DNA of 64,000 bases from Dioscorea cayenensis subsp. rotundata (GCF_009730915.1 NC_052484.1:2570054-2634053), one strand, 5' to 3'; shown: positions 1-13,020, counted from the first letter of the stretch. Numbers and translations are program-made. The notes: generated by a model not told the origin, from the letters alone.

Positions 1-2215
1 GAAAACAAACTTATTTAACAAACAAAACGGTGACAAATAAACATATGCATATAATATGTTGTTAGGTGAGAAATTAGTTGATTTGGTTCCCTAGTATATG
101 TATATATTATGTTTATTGAGTGAGGTTATATTGGGAACAAGATCAAACAACTTCCCAACCATCCTCAAATATATAAATATATATAGAGAAAATTAAAATA
201 AATAAATTTAACAAGAAAAAATTAGAGATATGAAAGTTGGGAGTTGGTGGGAAAGTTGGCTGCTTTTGTTCCCTAATGCCCCACCAAGTAAATATTTTTT
301 TATTTAAAGATAATTAAATAAATTTTAAAAACATGAAATTGCAATTTTTGTTCAAATCTATTGGTTGGTTTTTTAAAATTTTCACAATTTAAATATTTAA
401 TTAATAAGTGTGAATATCAATATAAATTATAAAAATTAACATAAAAATACACTTACTCACCATAATATCATATATATATATATATATATATATAATTTTA
501 TGTTATAAAAATGCACCAAAAAAATTAAAATTTAAAAATAAAACTTGTAATTTATTTTATTTTTTTGGTGATAAATATTTTTGAAGTGGAATATAAATTT
601 TAAAATTCATTTTAATAACTCAGGGGTATTTCAGGAATAAGGGTCCAAAATAACGGTCAGTATCAGAGTACGATAACTTCTTATCTAACGACTAACGAGT
701 AACAAAAACAGCTACGTTTTCTAACACATCAGCTGCTCACTATCAAACAGCAAAAAGCATCATAGACCAACCACCGTCTGCCACGTGTACAACCGTAGGC
801 GTAAAGAGGTGTATTTCGCAAAGGATTATCGGGCCGTACAGGCGATGGCCATTAAACCCAAAGTCGGTCAATAAATTCAATGGGTCAGAGGTTGAGCAGG
901 AGTCAATAATTAAATATAAAAAAATATTATAATAATTAATAATAAAGCAAATATAAAATTGAAATAGATTTTTTAATTTTAATTATTAATGAAAGTTAAT
1001 AGGAAAATATAAAATTACTTGCATACCCTATAAAAATACATAATTACTAATATGCCTTGTAAATGTCATATCTGTTTAATTTTTATTTACAAATATTATG
1101 AATGGATACATTGATGTTTGTTATTTATTTTTTTAGAAAAATAAATAAAGAAAAATAAATAAATAATAATTTATTTTTATACAAATTTTTAATTGCCTTT
1201 TAGTTTTGAGGATATAAGCAAATAAATATAATCATGCATTTCTAATGCTATAATAATAATAATAATGATAGAAAATTTTATTTTTCAAAGTTTCAATCAC
1301 ATATCTTTTTTTTTCTCATTAAGAGATAAAATGATAATTAATTAAAATTAGAGATGTGTGTCACTCTCATCAATCAATTGAAAGAACTTTATAAAGTATG
1401 TTTTTTTTTTCCCATTAAGAGATAAAATGATAATTATTGACTTGCAGATAGACTACTTTGTTTAATATGTGATACCATTAAACAATAATTAATAAATATT
1501 AAAATTCATTGGGCCATCTAAGTCTAAACTATACAAATAATATATTGTAATGCTAATTTTATCATGTCAAACATGTGAGTTTATATATATATATATATAT
1601 ATGTTTTTTAACTTGTATACCACTCCCTGAAATTTTGTGATAATTATGTGTATAATACTCAATAAAATGAAATTCTATGTATATTCTTAAAATTTGATCT
1701 GTCTGCTTATATATGCCTCTACTCCACACATACTGTTATAATATATATTATAAATTATAGAAATGTTTATATTTTTTTATAATAATAAAAATAAATTTTT
1801 ATTTAAATTTCTAGACTACTACTATATTATTAAATTTTATTTAAATGTAATGAGTAAAACTAGTTTAATTATATATATATACACACACACATACACACAC
1901 AAATATTGTAATCACCATAGAATTTTTAATATTAGAAATTTTTAAGATTTACAAGTAACGAATAAAATGAGTTCGAATTTTTTTAGGGTTATATACGAAT
2001 ATAAATTTAATAACTATTAGAAAATTTTAAGAGTATATATGCATAGTATCCTTTTTTTAGCTTATTTAACTTATAATAATATTTTTTAATAATATATGTG
2101 AGTTGATGGAGTGTATATACAACCAAATAAAATTTTAAGTGTTATACATGCCATTTAAATTTATTGAGCGGTATACATGTAATTTCACAAATTTCATAAA
2201 TATACATGCAAAAAA

Positions 2216-2250
<35 letters not shown>

Positions 2251-4950
2251 AAAGGAGTTTATTTAGTTTTATTGAGAGATATGTATATAATCAGGTGAAT
2301 TTTCAAAGGTATGTATATATATATATATATATAGATGTGTATATATATATAGATATAGATAAATGTGTGTTATATACGTAGAGTACAGGGTTTACAGGAC
2401 ACGTACTACATGCACGCCCTACAGACAGCAATGATGATTTAAAATGATGCACGAAGAGTGCTAATTTTTGGAAAAAACTGTTTATCCCACGTTTTACTGT
2501 ATACTATTCATAAGTATAGTATTACTATTTAGTAAATAGTGCAGAACCGTTGGATTGAAACTCAATGGCCTAGAGCAACGTTCGCAGATTACAAATATAT
2601 ATAACACTCTAATTCTTAACTAATGTCTAACAAACATTTCCCATTTCCACCAACTTTGCAACCGGCATAACCCATTAACCCTCATCAATTTATAGCCACC
2701 TACCAACACTCTTACTTGCCATCAAAGGTATGGAACACTATCTATCTATCTATCTATATATATATATATATAAAGTTTTTAAATTTTTAATTTTGTAATT
2801 ATTAAATATACATGCATGTATATGTTTTGGATATAGAAGCTAAATAAATTGAATAGTTCAATTTAAAATTAAATCATTTTACTAGCCTCTCTTATGTGGG
2901 ATCTAAAAGCTCTAGAATTCTTTTGATTCCGGAGATATAATCTTCTAGTTTGATTTTCTTTGTAATTATTCACAGAAGGAATGTATATGAGCAATTTATA
3001 GATTATACTTCTCTCATTGATTAGAGTTTTGATTTATAGATATTTTAAAAAATAAAATAAAATAAAATAATTCAATTATATGTTCAATAGATTGGTTCAT
3101 AAAGTTTCCACACACCCACACAAGGACATGATTGTGTCTCAAAACCAAGTAATCTTAATAGTGTGTGATGTTTCATGATGGAAGGTTGAGGTTGTATTTC
3201 ATGCTTGTTCCCAAAGTAAAGGGCACACTATATTTGAATTATAATTTTTTTTTAAAAAAAATGGAAATTTAAAAATAAAAAAAAATGATAGTGAATAGAG
3301 CACCAAAATTTTAATAACTTTTTTATTTAAATAATCTAAAAAATCACAATTAAAATCTTTTTTAAATCAATTAAGTATATGCAATAAGTGAGGAAATTAT
3401 TGTTCTTATTTTTGACAAGTATTTTTTCTTTTTTATTCATTTCTTGAAAAATTATTAATTTTTGGATTTATCATGACAAATTCTTAGCTTGATAAAATAA
3501 ATACCTAGGTAACCCCTCTATCGAATTTAAAGTAAATTATTCAAAAAAAAAATCTCAGTTTTTTAAAATTTTTAAATTTTAAATGAAAAAATAAATGATT
3601 CAAATAATTTTAATAAACCTTTTTTTATTGAAATAATCTAAAAGAATTGATCACAATTAAACTCCATTTTTTTTACAAATAACTTTTAGTTTTTTTATTC
3701 ATTTCTTGAAACATTATTAATTTTTGGATTTATCACAACAAATACTTAGCTTAATAAAGTAAATAAATAGGTAGCCACTTTTATCAAATTTAAAGTAAAT
3801 TATTCAACAAAAGTGATTAAAGACGGGAAGCGAGGCAAGATTACTATTGTCCTTAAAAAGAAATCTTAAACCTACCAAACAACTAAAGTAAATCAAATTC
3901 TACTTTGAATTGGCTTTATGAAATTTTATTAACATCAAAGCAATCAAAATTTAGGGATTATGTTTTTTTTTTGGACATGATATTAACAAATATATTAACA
4001 TGTTCACTTTGTTTTTTATTTTTTCTTAATTTTTTATGACTTTTTATCATTAGACTATACTTAGTATATAATTTTTCATTTTTATTAAAAATTTATATAT
4101 GATTTGAGGTGATAAGTTCTTGTGTTTGAAAAATATCATTGTGAAAATTTCATTGTCCTCAGGAATATTTTGTAAAAGAAAAAAATAACAGAAAAAAGAT
4201 AAATTCAAAATTTTGAAAAAAATATTAAAATATTATCATTAAGAAGATTTTTTTGAGGTCTTTAATCTATTGGTTTATTTGAGACATGTTTTTCGAACTG
4301 CTTTAGATAAAATACTGAAAATTTTATAAGGCAACATATCTCTTATTATGGATATTTTTATTTACAATAATTTAAATTTAAAATTATTTACTTAAGCCAC
4401 CCAAACCTCCTGCTACTTAAACTAGTCTTTTTAGTCATTAGAAAGTTTTTTTTTTGGTAATTTTAATATCATTCAAAATACAAAAACAGATAAATCAACA
4501 GAGAAAAAAAAAATTGAAAACTATGCCTTTATATATATTTTTTAATATTATTATGAGGTCACAAACATATATTTTATTTATTTTTACATTATAAATATTA
4601 TAATATTGTGTGAAATGAAAGTTTGACATGACATCATATAGAATTAGAATTTGGATCTTAACTAATGATTACCAAGTAAATAAATAATTTGGGCATTGAA
4701 ACTTAACCGTATACATACAAACAAAATGCAATTAAGTTATCATGGACGAAACACTGTAAATTGTTGGCGCTCCATTAATTTCTTTACATAATTTTTTTTT
4801 TAACACAAATTTCACAAGCACAACTTCATTAGGGGTGTGTATATGGACCAAAAAATATTGTTACATAAGGTCTGTGAGGATTTAATTTTAGGTAAGAATT
4901 TTTATATCCCCAAATTTTCATCCATCCAAAGCATTATTTTAAAAAACTTT
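1..4950. other. AT-rich intergenic DNA, no gene found
   Basis: I see no conserved protein, splice pattern or RNA gene on either strand. The open frames here are short and rich in Tyr, Ile, Lys and Asn, as expected from AT-rich random sequence and (AT)n tracts. Only 600-900 is less AT-rich; it contains the palindrome CACGTG at 782-787 and may be the upstream region of a gene lying left of the window. Confidence 0.6.
470..494. repeat. (AT)n microsatellite
   Basis: Uninterrupted alternating TA run. Similar tracts occur near 1578-1601, 2221-2247, 6941-6972, 30243-30266, 31620-31640, 37137-37165, 43937-43970 and 55278-55315; several are polymorphic-marker sized. Confidence 0.85.
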
Positions 4951-5378
4951 CTAATACCTAGGGCTGTAAACGAGCCGAGTTGAGCCGAGTATCACCAGGT
5001 TCGACCTCGGCTCGAATACTTTACTTGAAGGCTCGAGCTCGGCTCGAGCTCGTTCGAGCCATTTTTTTGTGCTCGAGCTTGACTCGCTAAAAATCTCAAG
5101 TAGCTCAAGCTCGGCTCGTTTAAGCTCGAATTAGGATAATATATGTATAATGTAAGCAATTTAATATATTTATTTAATTATATATTTTTGTAATTAATAT
5201 ATAAATAATTTAATATTATATATATAAGCTTGTTTAGGCTTGCGAGCTTCACGAGCTGAGTATGTTTGGGCTCGAGGTCGGCTCAGCTCATGAAAAATCG
5301 AATCGAATTCGAGTATTGACCGAGCCAATCTCGAGTATCCCACGAGTAGCTTGGCTCATTTACACCCCTACTAATACC
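4951..5378. mobile_element. hAT-like non-autonomous element 1 with 8-bp target duplication
   Basis: The element itself is 4959-5370. It begins TAGGGCTGTAAACGAGCC and its other end, reverse-complemented, reads TAGGGGTGTAAATGAGCC, so it has terminal inverted repeats. It is flanked by a perfect 8-bp direct repeat CTAATACC (4951-4958 and 5371-5378), the target-site length known for hAT transposons. Subterminal DNA is GC-rich and built from GAGCTCG/GGCTCGA motifs that pair between the ends; the core is AT-rich. There is no transposase reading frame, so it must have been moved in trans. Confidence 0.85.
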
Positions 5379-5425
5379 CCATCATTCCTCCCAATTATAC
5401 ATAGACACACAACTGAAAAAATTTA

Positions 5426-5466
<41 letters not shown>

Positions 5467-6936
5467 TTTTGACAATGTTGATAAGCCACGTCAAGGGACA
5501 CGGGTAAAAAAATCAATATCTCAACTAATTTGTACCCTCACATCAGATGAGTTAAGGTTTAAACTAGACCTTTTAGTAAAAACATAAAGACTAAATAAAA
5601 AAATCAGTTCTAATAGATCAAAAAGGTTCTAGATTCTATTATATTTTAATCTAATTGATATGTTTTATTAAAATTATTTTTTTACTTCAATATGTGAAGC
5701 TGTTATTTTTTTAGAATGCAAGAGGAAAAAAATTTGAAAAAGGAAAACAATATTTTTAAAGAACAAGAATTTGTAAAATATATTTTGAAAAAAAAATGTT
5801 TAGGGCTTTTAGAAGGTTACATAATTTTGCCAGATCTATTTGAAATTTATTAAAGATCTGTATATGTTTTTTTTTTCTTCAACCGGGAAATTTATAAACA
5901 TTTTAATATAATTATATTTTTACTAACAATCAAGTGGTCTATTAGTAGTCAGGTCCTCTATCTTTTTTAGTGGTTTAACCGTTCATTTTGAAAAAAAAAT
6001 AAAAAAATAAAAAATATTCTTCAAAAATAACGATTTGTAGAGCATATTAAAAAAACAAAAATAAATGTTTAGAGGATTTAAAAGTTACAGAAACTCTATT
6101 TGAAATTTATCAAACACTAAAAAAAATTTTCCCTCATCAAAACCAAACCCTGTACATTAAAGAAAAAAAATCAATTAAATTATAAATAATGATAAAATAT
6201 AAAATAAATTTGTTGGTGCTCCACCCATATTTTTTTTCCCCTTCACTTTATCAATTCAATGAGAGATGATGACTGTCAATGGAAGAGATCATTCACAAGC
6301 CATTAATTTTGGACCACAACCACACCAACATCACAAACACTTTGTTTTGTTGGCCATGCATAACTTCATTCCTTTTTTATTTTATTTCATTTTATTAATA
6401 ATTTTTTTAAATGAATGGGCTTCTTGTTTCAGTTTGGATCCCTCATTCACTCACCAACTTTTTTCATGCTCATTCATGCTCATCTTTGGATCTCTCAATC
6501 ATTCAATGCTAACATGAAAAATAAAAAAAGCTAATTATTTCAATGAAGAACATGCTTTCTTGTTATCATGTATATGTTTTTGGATCAATGTTTAATTTTA
6601 TCAAGCTCAAGATAGCAATCATATATAAATTTTTTAAAAGGTTATTATTAGAGAAGTTCATATCAATTATGCTTTTTTCGTATTTAAGTTCTGCTTGCAC
6701 ATGATTTCTTGCGTATAATTTTTCGATCACTATAAATAAATAATTAATAATATAATATTATATTAATTGATTTCATATCGAGTCTTTCTTATAATTTTTT
6801 TAGAGTCGAATCAAATTATTGAAGATATCTTGATTCTATTTTTAAAAAAATCTATATATAAAAGAGTAACATCTACGTATTTGGCATATTATAATTTAAA
6901 AATAGAGATTTATGGTAACTATTATCTTAGTTTTAT

Positions 6937-6974
<38 letters not shown>

Positions 6975-8090
6975 ACTCTTGTTAATTCTTGCATGTAGCA
7001 ATAATTTTGATGTGAATTTTCTAATAAGTAATTTCTTGTCATTCCTTAATAATTATTTATGTGTTCATGGCTTTGAATCAAAGTTTAATATCATCATGAA
7101 TGAGATAAATATTCAATGAAGATTGATACTTTTGTCAAGAAAAAAAAAATTAAAGTTCCATCTATTAATATTGTCATATATATATATATATATATAAATC
7201 AATATTTATGGTATATTCTTGAAGACAAGAGTATGGGGGTTAATAGAGGCCTTTTTTTAAAAAAAAAAAAATTTTGGGTTAGAGGAAAAATTTTTTATAT
7301 ATATTGATCAAAGTTTACCTTAATTAATACTAATAACAACTAGACATTCTAAAATTAAAATTATACTTTTCTAGATAATAAAAAACATTTATTAATATCA
7401 ATAATTTTTTCCAATTCAAAATTAATTAACATCTTGATAAAGAACTTAACAATTGTGATTATTGGTCAATATAATATCTTGAATTCTTAACATAATTATA
7501 TCAAAATATCTTATTCTGTTCATTCTTCAGTGTTTAATACTAATTAAATCATCTAAACAAATTATACATGAAATTAACTTCCCTTTAAAAAAATAAAAAA
7601 AAATAAATACCTGCAGCACCTGCAAACTACTGCAATACTTCAATATTGAATAGATATTAAAATTTCAGATTCCATCATTCATGCTTTTAATTTCATGTTC
7701 AATAAAAAAATTAAAATAAACACTAATATAACAACAAATAACAGATATCGACAACACGATTAGTTCTTTCGAAAATTCCAATTAAACATAAGATTACAGA
7801 AAAAAAAAGTACCACTGATTCCAGAATTCATGCATTACATTGGGATTCCGGATCATAAGTCTCAATAAATTGTTCATCATTTACCTTACCACGGTACACA
7901 CAACAGACAATTATAAAGATCAAATGATGCTCAACATTTGGATGCTCATCAACTTCTCATTATTTCATTGTTTTTGATCTTCATTTCAAATAACAATTTC
8001 CTTTTCCTCATGTTTAGATCTTAATTCATTCATTCATTTAAACTTCTTCCTCTCACTGTATCACTGAACTCAAACATCAAACCTTTCACT
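5379..8090. other. AT-rich intergenic DNA and promoter side of the MurE-like gene
   Basis: No supported gene. It begins with a (TTA)n tract at 5430-5467 just right of element 1 and contains an (AT)n tract at 6941-6972. The last 200 bases before 8091 become C- and T-rich, as is common for a plant 5' UTR, but I cannot fix a transcription start. Confidence 0.55.
5430..5467. repeat. (TTA)n microsatellite
   Basis: About twelve TTA/ATT triplets in a row, about 50 bp downstream of the hAT-like element 1 target duplication. Confidence 0.9.
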
Positions 8091-10588
8091 ATGGCACTCA
8101 GTGCAATCTCATTGACACCCTTTTCATTGCCTTCATCTCTTAAATCCAATCCCAAACTTCACTGCTTTGTCTGTTCTCATGCTTTCAAGCCTTTGAATTC
8201 AAGCAATGCAAAGCCACACTTGGTCTCTTCTCCATCTCTTTCCAATCAACAAAAGCTTGGCTCATCCTTTGGATTTGATACAAAACATCAAGCTCAAACT
8301 CTAACACTATCTGAACTCTTGGAGAAGAGTAATGTGACTCCGGTATTGGTTCATGGTGATCTAAGTAAACCGATCACCGGAATCAAGAATGACTCAAGGA
8401 AGGTCATCACCGGAGATGTATTCGTTTCATGTTTGGGTTACAAGACCAATGGACATCTCTACATCAAGGATGCCATCAGAAGAGGAGCAGTTGCAGTTGT
8501 CGTTAGTGAAGGAATGGAAGTCGATGATTTCATTCAGCTTTCAATGCTGTTATTGTTGTTGTGAAGAACACCAATGCAATCACCCCCTGTCCTAGCATCG
8601 ACATTCTATAACAATCCCTCAAAGAGTTTGAAAGGTGATTGGTATAACAGGAACGAATGGGAAAACGACAACAACGCACTTAGTTCGATCTCTGCTCAAT
8701 GCGTTATCGATGAAGACTGGTATGTTAGGCTCTGTTGGATACCATGTTGATGGCGGGAATGAGAACCAGTTGGAAGCTTCAAACACAACACCTGATTCAG
8801 TCTCAGTACAAGAGCTAATGGCGAAAATGGTATGTCCATGCAGATATACTACATTTTGCTTTTATCTAGTTTCAAATTCTCTATCCTCGACAGGTAAAAA
8901 GACGCATTGATGCGATGGTGATGGAGGTTTCGTCGATTGGTCTCGCAGTAGGGAGATGTAACGAGATCGATTTTGACATTGCGGTGTTCATGAACCTCAC
9001 AAGAGACCATCATGACTTCCATGGCAATGAGGAGGAGTACAAGAAGAGCAAAGCCAAGCTGTTCATGAAGATGACCGATAAAAGGCGACATCGGAAAGTT
9101 ATAAACTTTGATGACCCGAACGCTGCCTTCTTCGCTGCTCAAGGGAACCCTGAGGTTCCAGTGGTGAGCTTTGGAATGGAGGACAAAAGTGCAGATGTTC
9201 ACCCTCTGAAAATTGAGCTCAATATGTTCAAAACCAAAGTGTGGGTGAAAACTCCAAATGGGGTAGTGAAGATCTCTTCAGGGTTGATTGGGAGGTACAA
9301 TGTATATAACATCTTGGCATGCGCCGCTGTTGGGGTGGCCCTAGGAGCTCCATTGAAGGACATTGCAAGGGGGATCAAGAACGTCGACGGAGTTCCAGGT
9401 AATAATCCCGCATTGGTAAATTTAGTTTGAATGAATCCAACTAACATATGTTTGGTTTGTATCAAACACCAGGAAGATTTGAGCTCATTGACGAAGGACA
9501 AGATTTCTCTGTCGTTGTTGATTATGCTCATTCTCCAGATTCTTTCTCCAGACTTTTGGATGCCGGAAGAGAGCTTGGAGCAAAGAGGATCATTACCGGT
9601 AATTTTATCTTCATTTTCTTTATAACCCTTGATTCAAATGCTCATATTTCCATCCAAATATTCTCTAGTATTTGGATGTGCGGGAGAAACTGATAAAGGG
9701 AAGCGACCTATGCTGGTGAAGATTGCGACAGAGAAAAGCGATGTCGTTGTATTGACCTGCGGCAATCCAAAGACAGAAAATCAGTGTATGCATATATAAA
9801 ACTGTTTATGAATCTGCAATGATCCAGTGAATTTACAGCTATGTGTTTTTATTTGACTTCTATTCAGTGCATATCTTTGATGACATGTTGGCTGGCATTG
9901 GATGGAACCTCCGAGATTATTTACAGTATAGTCAAAATGACCAATACTTATCCCATGAAAATGGACACAGACTTTTTTTACATGATATCAGACGAGTTGC
10001 GATCCGTGCTGCAATAGCGATGGGCAAGAAAGGCGATATGATTGTAAGTTCCTCATAAATGATATCATCTATCTTTGTTTGACATGTTTCATACAAAACA
10101 GATAAGTCTAACATGGTAAATAAATTACAGTTCTTTCTCGCAAGAGGCCATGAAGCATACCAACTTGAAGGCAACCAGAAGAGGTACATTGATGACCGAG
10201 ATGAATGCAGAAATGCATTGCGGGATCTTGATATGTTGTACAGAGCAGGGATGCACAAGAAATTCCCAAATGGCAGTGAGTACAATCATGACCTTTTTAT
10301 TTAGATGCACGTGTTTTTGTTTTGCACGATACATTAATTCTAAATTTTCCTTTAAATTTCTACAGACAATAGACAAACCTACAAACATCGACCAAGTTAT
10401 CTCAGAATCCACACATGCTACTGAGAGAGATGTCCCACATTGTGAGGTATATAAATATTTTGAGCATCCCTACATGATTAAAGCATATTAGATGTTCCAC
10501 TGATTGTCAGCTATTCTTGTAGCAGGTTATCAGAGAACCTATGGTGTCCATTTACGATGAAAAAGAAGCTTTGCAAGCAATAGCATGA
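8091..10588 (+). CDS. Plastid MurE-like ligase (diverged PAP11/MURE paralogue), frame broken three times
   Basis: Homologue of UDP-MurNAc-tripeptide synthetase. In plants, MURE/PAP11 acts in the chloroplast as a subunit associated with the plastid-encoded RNA polymerase. Proposed exons are 8091-8829, 8894-9398, 9473-9598, 9669-9785, 9868-10043, 10131-10275, 10373-10446 and 10526-10588. The N-terminus (about 65 residues, Ser/Leu-rich) looks like a transit peptide. Then come the Mur N-terminal domain, the ATP loop GTNGKTTT (about residue 187), NLTRDHHDFHG, the Lys-bearing SKAKLF, PNGHRLFLHDIRR and ARGHEAYQLEG. Three 1-base shifts near 8533 (loss), 8584 (extra C) and 8634 (extra G) break exon 1. 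Correcting them gives an exon of 738 nt and a total of 1944 nt (647 aa). Oddities are GNPK where MurE has DNP, VSSIGL instead of SSHGL/A, and a C-terminal tail ending EALQAIA that I do not recall from PAP11. It could be a recent pseudogene or an intact gene with sequence errors; the last two exons are less certain. Confidence 0.8.
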
Positions 10589-11379
10589 AGAACATGATTT
10601 CCATCATCTGAACTTTGGGAATCCTTTGGTAAGTAATAAACTCAACATGTTTATTATTCCTTCAAAACATTAACTACCTAAAATTCCCAACCAAGAACAT
10701 TGGTTATTACTTGGTAGTGTTAGAATAACCGAAGACTAGACATGCATGATAAACTATTTTGAACTTTCAAAAGAATGAAAATTTTCACTATGATTATTTG
10801 CCAACTCTTTTCGATCATGTAGCAAAATAGTTTTGGTTTAGTATATGTACCTGTTGATGACATTCTCATGTTGGTCTCTTCCATCACTCCAAGACTTCAC
10901 TGCAGTTGGAGCAGTTGGAGAAGGGGATGGACAACTTTGGCAGCAGGTTGCTTAATTGAATTGCTCATTTTGGCAAGCAATGTTTCTCAGACTAACCGAA
11001 CAACCACTCCTTGTGCTGATTCATCAATTTTTGCAGCTTTGAAGCACGCAAGATAGAACAGATACAAATATGATTCGTGATTATTAAGACCATCAAAGCC
11101 TGCAGTTGGTCCTTTTTTACTTTTCATTCTAATGCCAGTTTACCTAGTTTTTAGTAACATTCTACTCTCCTAGCTAGTGTCTTGTTCAGCTCTATTACAG
11201 CAATAAAATTGTAGAAAAGCACCAGAGCAACAGCATAGATGTGCTCTTTTTGTTTACTCATCCATGCTCAAAATATAAGTAAACACTGAAGCAATCAAAT
11301 GGACTTTTTAACTCATCTAATATCATATACAATGAAAGTTTACATGTGAAACTTATAACTAATAACTAAACTAATAAAA
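10589..11379. other. 3' region of the MurE-like gene
   Basis: Probable 3' UTR: a good splice donor (TTGGTAAGT) lies at about 10627-10635, so the UTR may be spliced. The stretch 10860-11060 is less AT-rich and holds a 62-codon open frame with no recognisable domain. AATAAA-like signals lie near 11203. No separate gene is supported. Confidence 0.4.
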
Positions 11380-11381
11380 AC

Positions 11382-11600
11382 AATCAATTCAGTACTTCAT
11401 GATAGAACAATGTAAACATAATTTATAGACACACACATACACACATCGGAAGTCTATTTTTAATAACAAAGCATTTTTATTTTTGATCCTTGAAGCTCTG
11501 ATCAATGGAGTAGCAACTCTTGAGAACCCTTGTGAAACAAATAGGCAAAACATTGACCGCCAAGAAAAGAGCTACTAGGTCAATATATTATTCACCTCAA
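11382..11600 (-). repeat. Degenerate copy of the DUF7733 gene 3' end and flank
   Basis: The stretch at about 11485-11580 resembles the last codons of the gene at 12012-12693 on the same strand (for example TGGAGTAGCAACTCTTGAGA versus TGGAGTAGTACCTCTTGAGA). It follows the block TACTTCATGATAGAACAATG, which recurs near 15779 and 16408. It is a truncated duplication with no open frame. Confidence 0.6.
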
Positions 11601-12011
11601 ATATAACTAAACTATATTTACTGACATTTTATTCACCTCAAATTATAACTAACTATATTAACTGACAAATGAATTGTGCTTATCTACTTTTATGAGAAAA
11701 AAAGACTGAACTGGATGTAACAAAACCGCAAGAAAAGATAACTCTGAATCATTCAACCCAAATAACACTGAAGAATAAGCATCCAACCACTCAAATTAAT
11801 AACAAAAACTCATACAATACTTAACCAGAGTATAAACATTCAGATACTCAAATTATTAAGAAAATATTCTTGAACAATGCAAACATAATTTTATACAACA
11901 CAAGATTAAAGTGAAGCAGATATATATATATATAAAAATTACAAGTAATCTAGGAAAGAAAATTAGCTTTTTAAATAAAAAAACATTTTTTTAAGCTTAA
12001 TTCATGGAGCT

Positions 12012-12693
12012 CTAAGCAATGGAGTAGTACCTCTTGAGAGCTTTAGGGAGATAAACAGGAATCAAGAACCCAAAGAGATTGAAAGCCCACAACGCCAAAT
12101 TCACCATCGCAAGCACTTTCCCAGCAATCAATCGAAACCCTAACCCTAACCCTTCCTTCCCGAGCTCGCTCCTCAACCAATCCGCAATCGAGAACAACCT
12201 CCGAGAATTGAAAGCCAGAGGGATGAACGCCCTCACCGGAATCGAAAACCCTTGCCAGAACGTCACACCCTCCATGAACACCTGAAAGGAAAGCAAGAAC
12301 AAGTGTGGAGCTGCGGAATTGACTGATTCTTGATCACCATTGAAGATGCCGTCGAGGATGTAAGCGATGGGGAGGAAGATGCCGATGATGGCGGCCGTGA
12401 AGACGTATTTGGCAAGGATGGGGTTGCGGTCGCCGAAGACGGAGGGGACGGGGCCGGAGGTGAGGGAGGGGAAGGGGATGGTGGCGAGGAAGTAGGTGTA
12501 AGGGATGGAGAGGATTGCGAAGGCGAGGTCGGAGGTTGGGACCATGCCAGAGATAGCGAGGATGGTGACGGTGGCGAGAGATTGGAGATGGATGGGAGAG
12601 AGGAAGCGCCGGCGGGATGGCGATGGGTGGCGCCGGAGACGACGCCGGCACGGCGGAGGTGACGGAGGCCGAGGAGAAAGCGCCGCCAGACAT
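12012..12693 (-). CDS. Plant DUF7733-type multi-pass membrane protein, one frameshift
   Basis: Single-exon gene encoding a plant-specific hydrophobic protein of the family I know as DUF7733; the molecular function is not known to me. The ATG is at 12693 and begins MSGGAFSSASVTSAVPASS, a low-complexity cytosolic head. The conserved part reads on in another frame from about RRRFLSPIHLQSLATVTILA through PVPSVFG, LPIAYILDG, APHLFLLSFQVFMEG, IPVRAFIPL and NSRRLF to GFLIPVYLPKALKRYYSIA and TAG. About four hydrophobic spans are visible. The two frames join if one C is removed from the run at about 12614-12616 (GGG on the plus strand); the length then becomes 681 nt, exactly 226 codons plus stop. Without that correction, translation from a Met at 12545 would give a 177-aa protein lacking the first span. 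Base composition is much more GC-rich than the surroundings, as expected for a real exon. Confidence 0.8.
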
Positions 12694-13020
12694 TGGGTTT
12701 TGTGGGAAGTGTGAGCTGGAAATCAGTGAACCCTAGATTTTAGTAGATAAAATTTTTTTTTTATTTTATTTTATTTTTCATGCTTACCCCTGCAAAATCT
12801 CATAATTAATACACTATCATGTTTGGGTACCACTAAATTCCATAAGAATGGTGGTCATTCTTATGGAATTTAATATTACATAAAAAATTATAGGAATGGG
12901 TGTTTGGAGATTTTTTTTACAGGTTAAAATTACTATAAAATCTTGTGATTTCACAAGAATTTTACAAAGTGGTGGAACCCAAAATATTTTTTTCCTTTGT
13001 TTTTCATGTGGGCTCTAGGA
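12694..13020. other. Upstream of the DUF7733 gene; small fold-back at 12836-12875
   Basis: This interval holds the presumed promoter of the minus-strand gene. CCATAAGAATGG is followed by its near reverse complement CATTCTTATGG (about 12840-12865), and the start TGTTTGGGTA (12820) recurs at 13026. It may be a small inverted-repeat element; no gene is present. Confidence 0.4.

Noticed and set aside
1763-2381. Open frames of 60-80 codons rich in Tyr and Ile
   Set aside because: They consist largely of translated (AT)n/(TA)n tracts, with no domain, homologue or splice context.
5262-5507. 81-codon frame spanning the end of hAT-like element 1
   Set aside because: It crosses the element boundary and the (TTA)n tract, so it cannot be a conserved gene.
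8389-8595. Second frame over MurE exon 1 as an independent small protein
   Set aside because: It merely reflects the frameshift zone; the family residues are in the other frames.
8849-10412. Several 95-117 codon frames on the minus strand opposite the MurE-like gene
   Set aside because: Shadows of the conserved plus-strand exons; no family resemblance.
12330-12714. Gly/Asp- and Arg-rich plus-strand frames opposite the DUF7733 gene
   Set aside because: Low-complexity antisense of a GC-rich exon, while the minus strand has the conserved protein.
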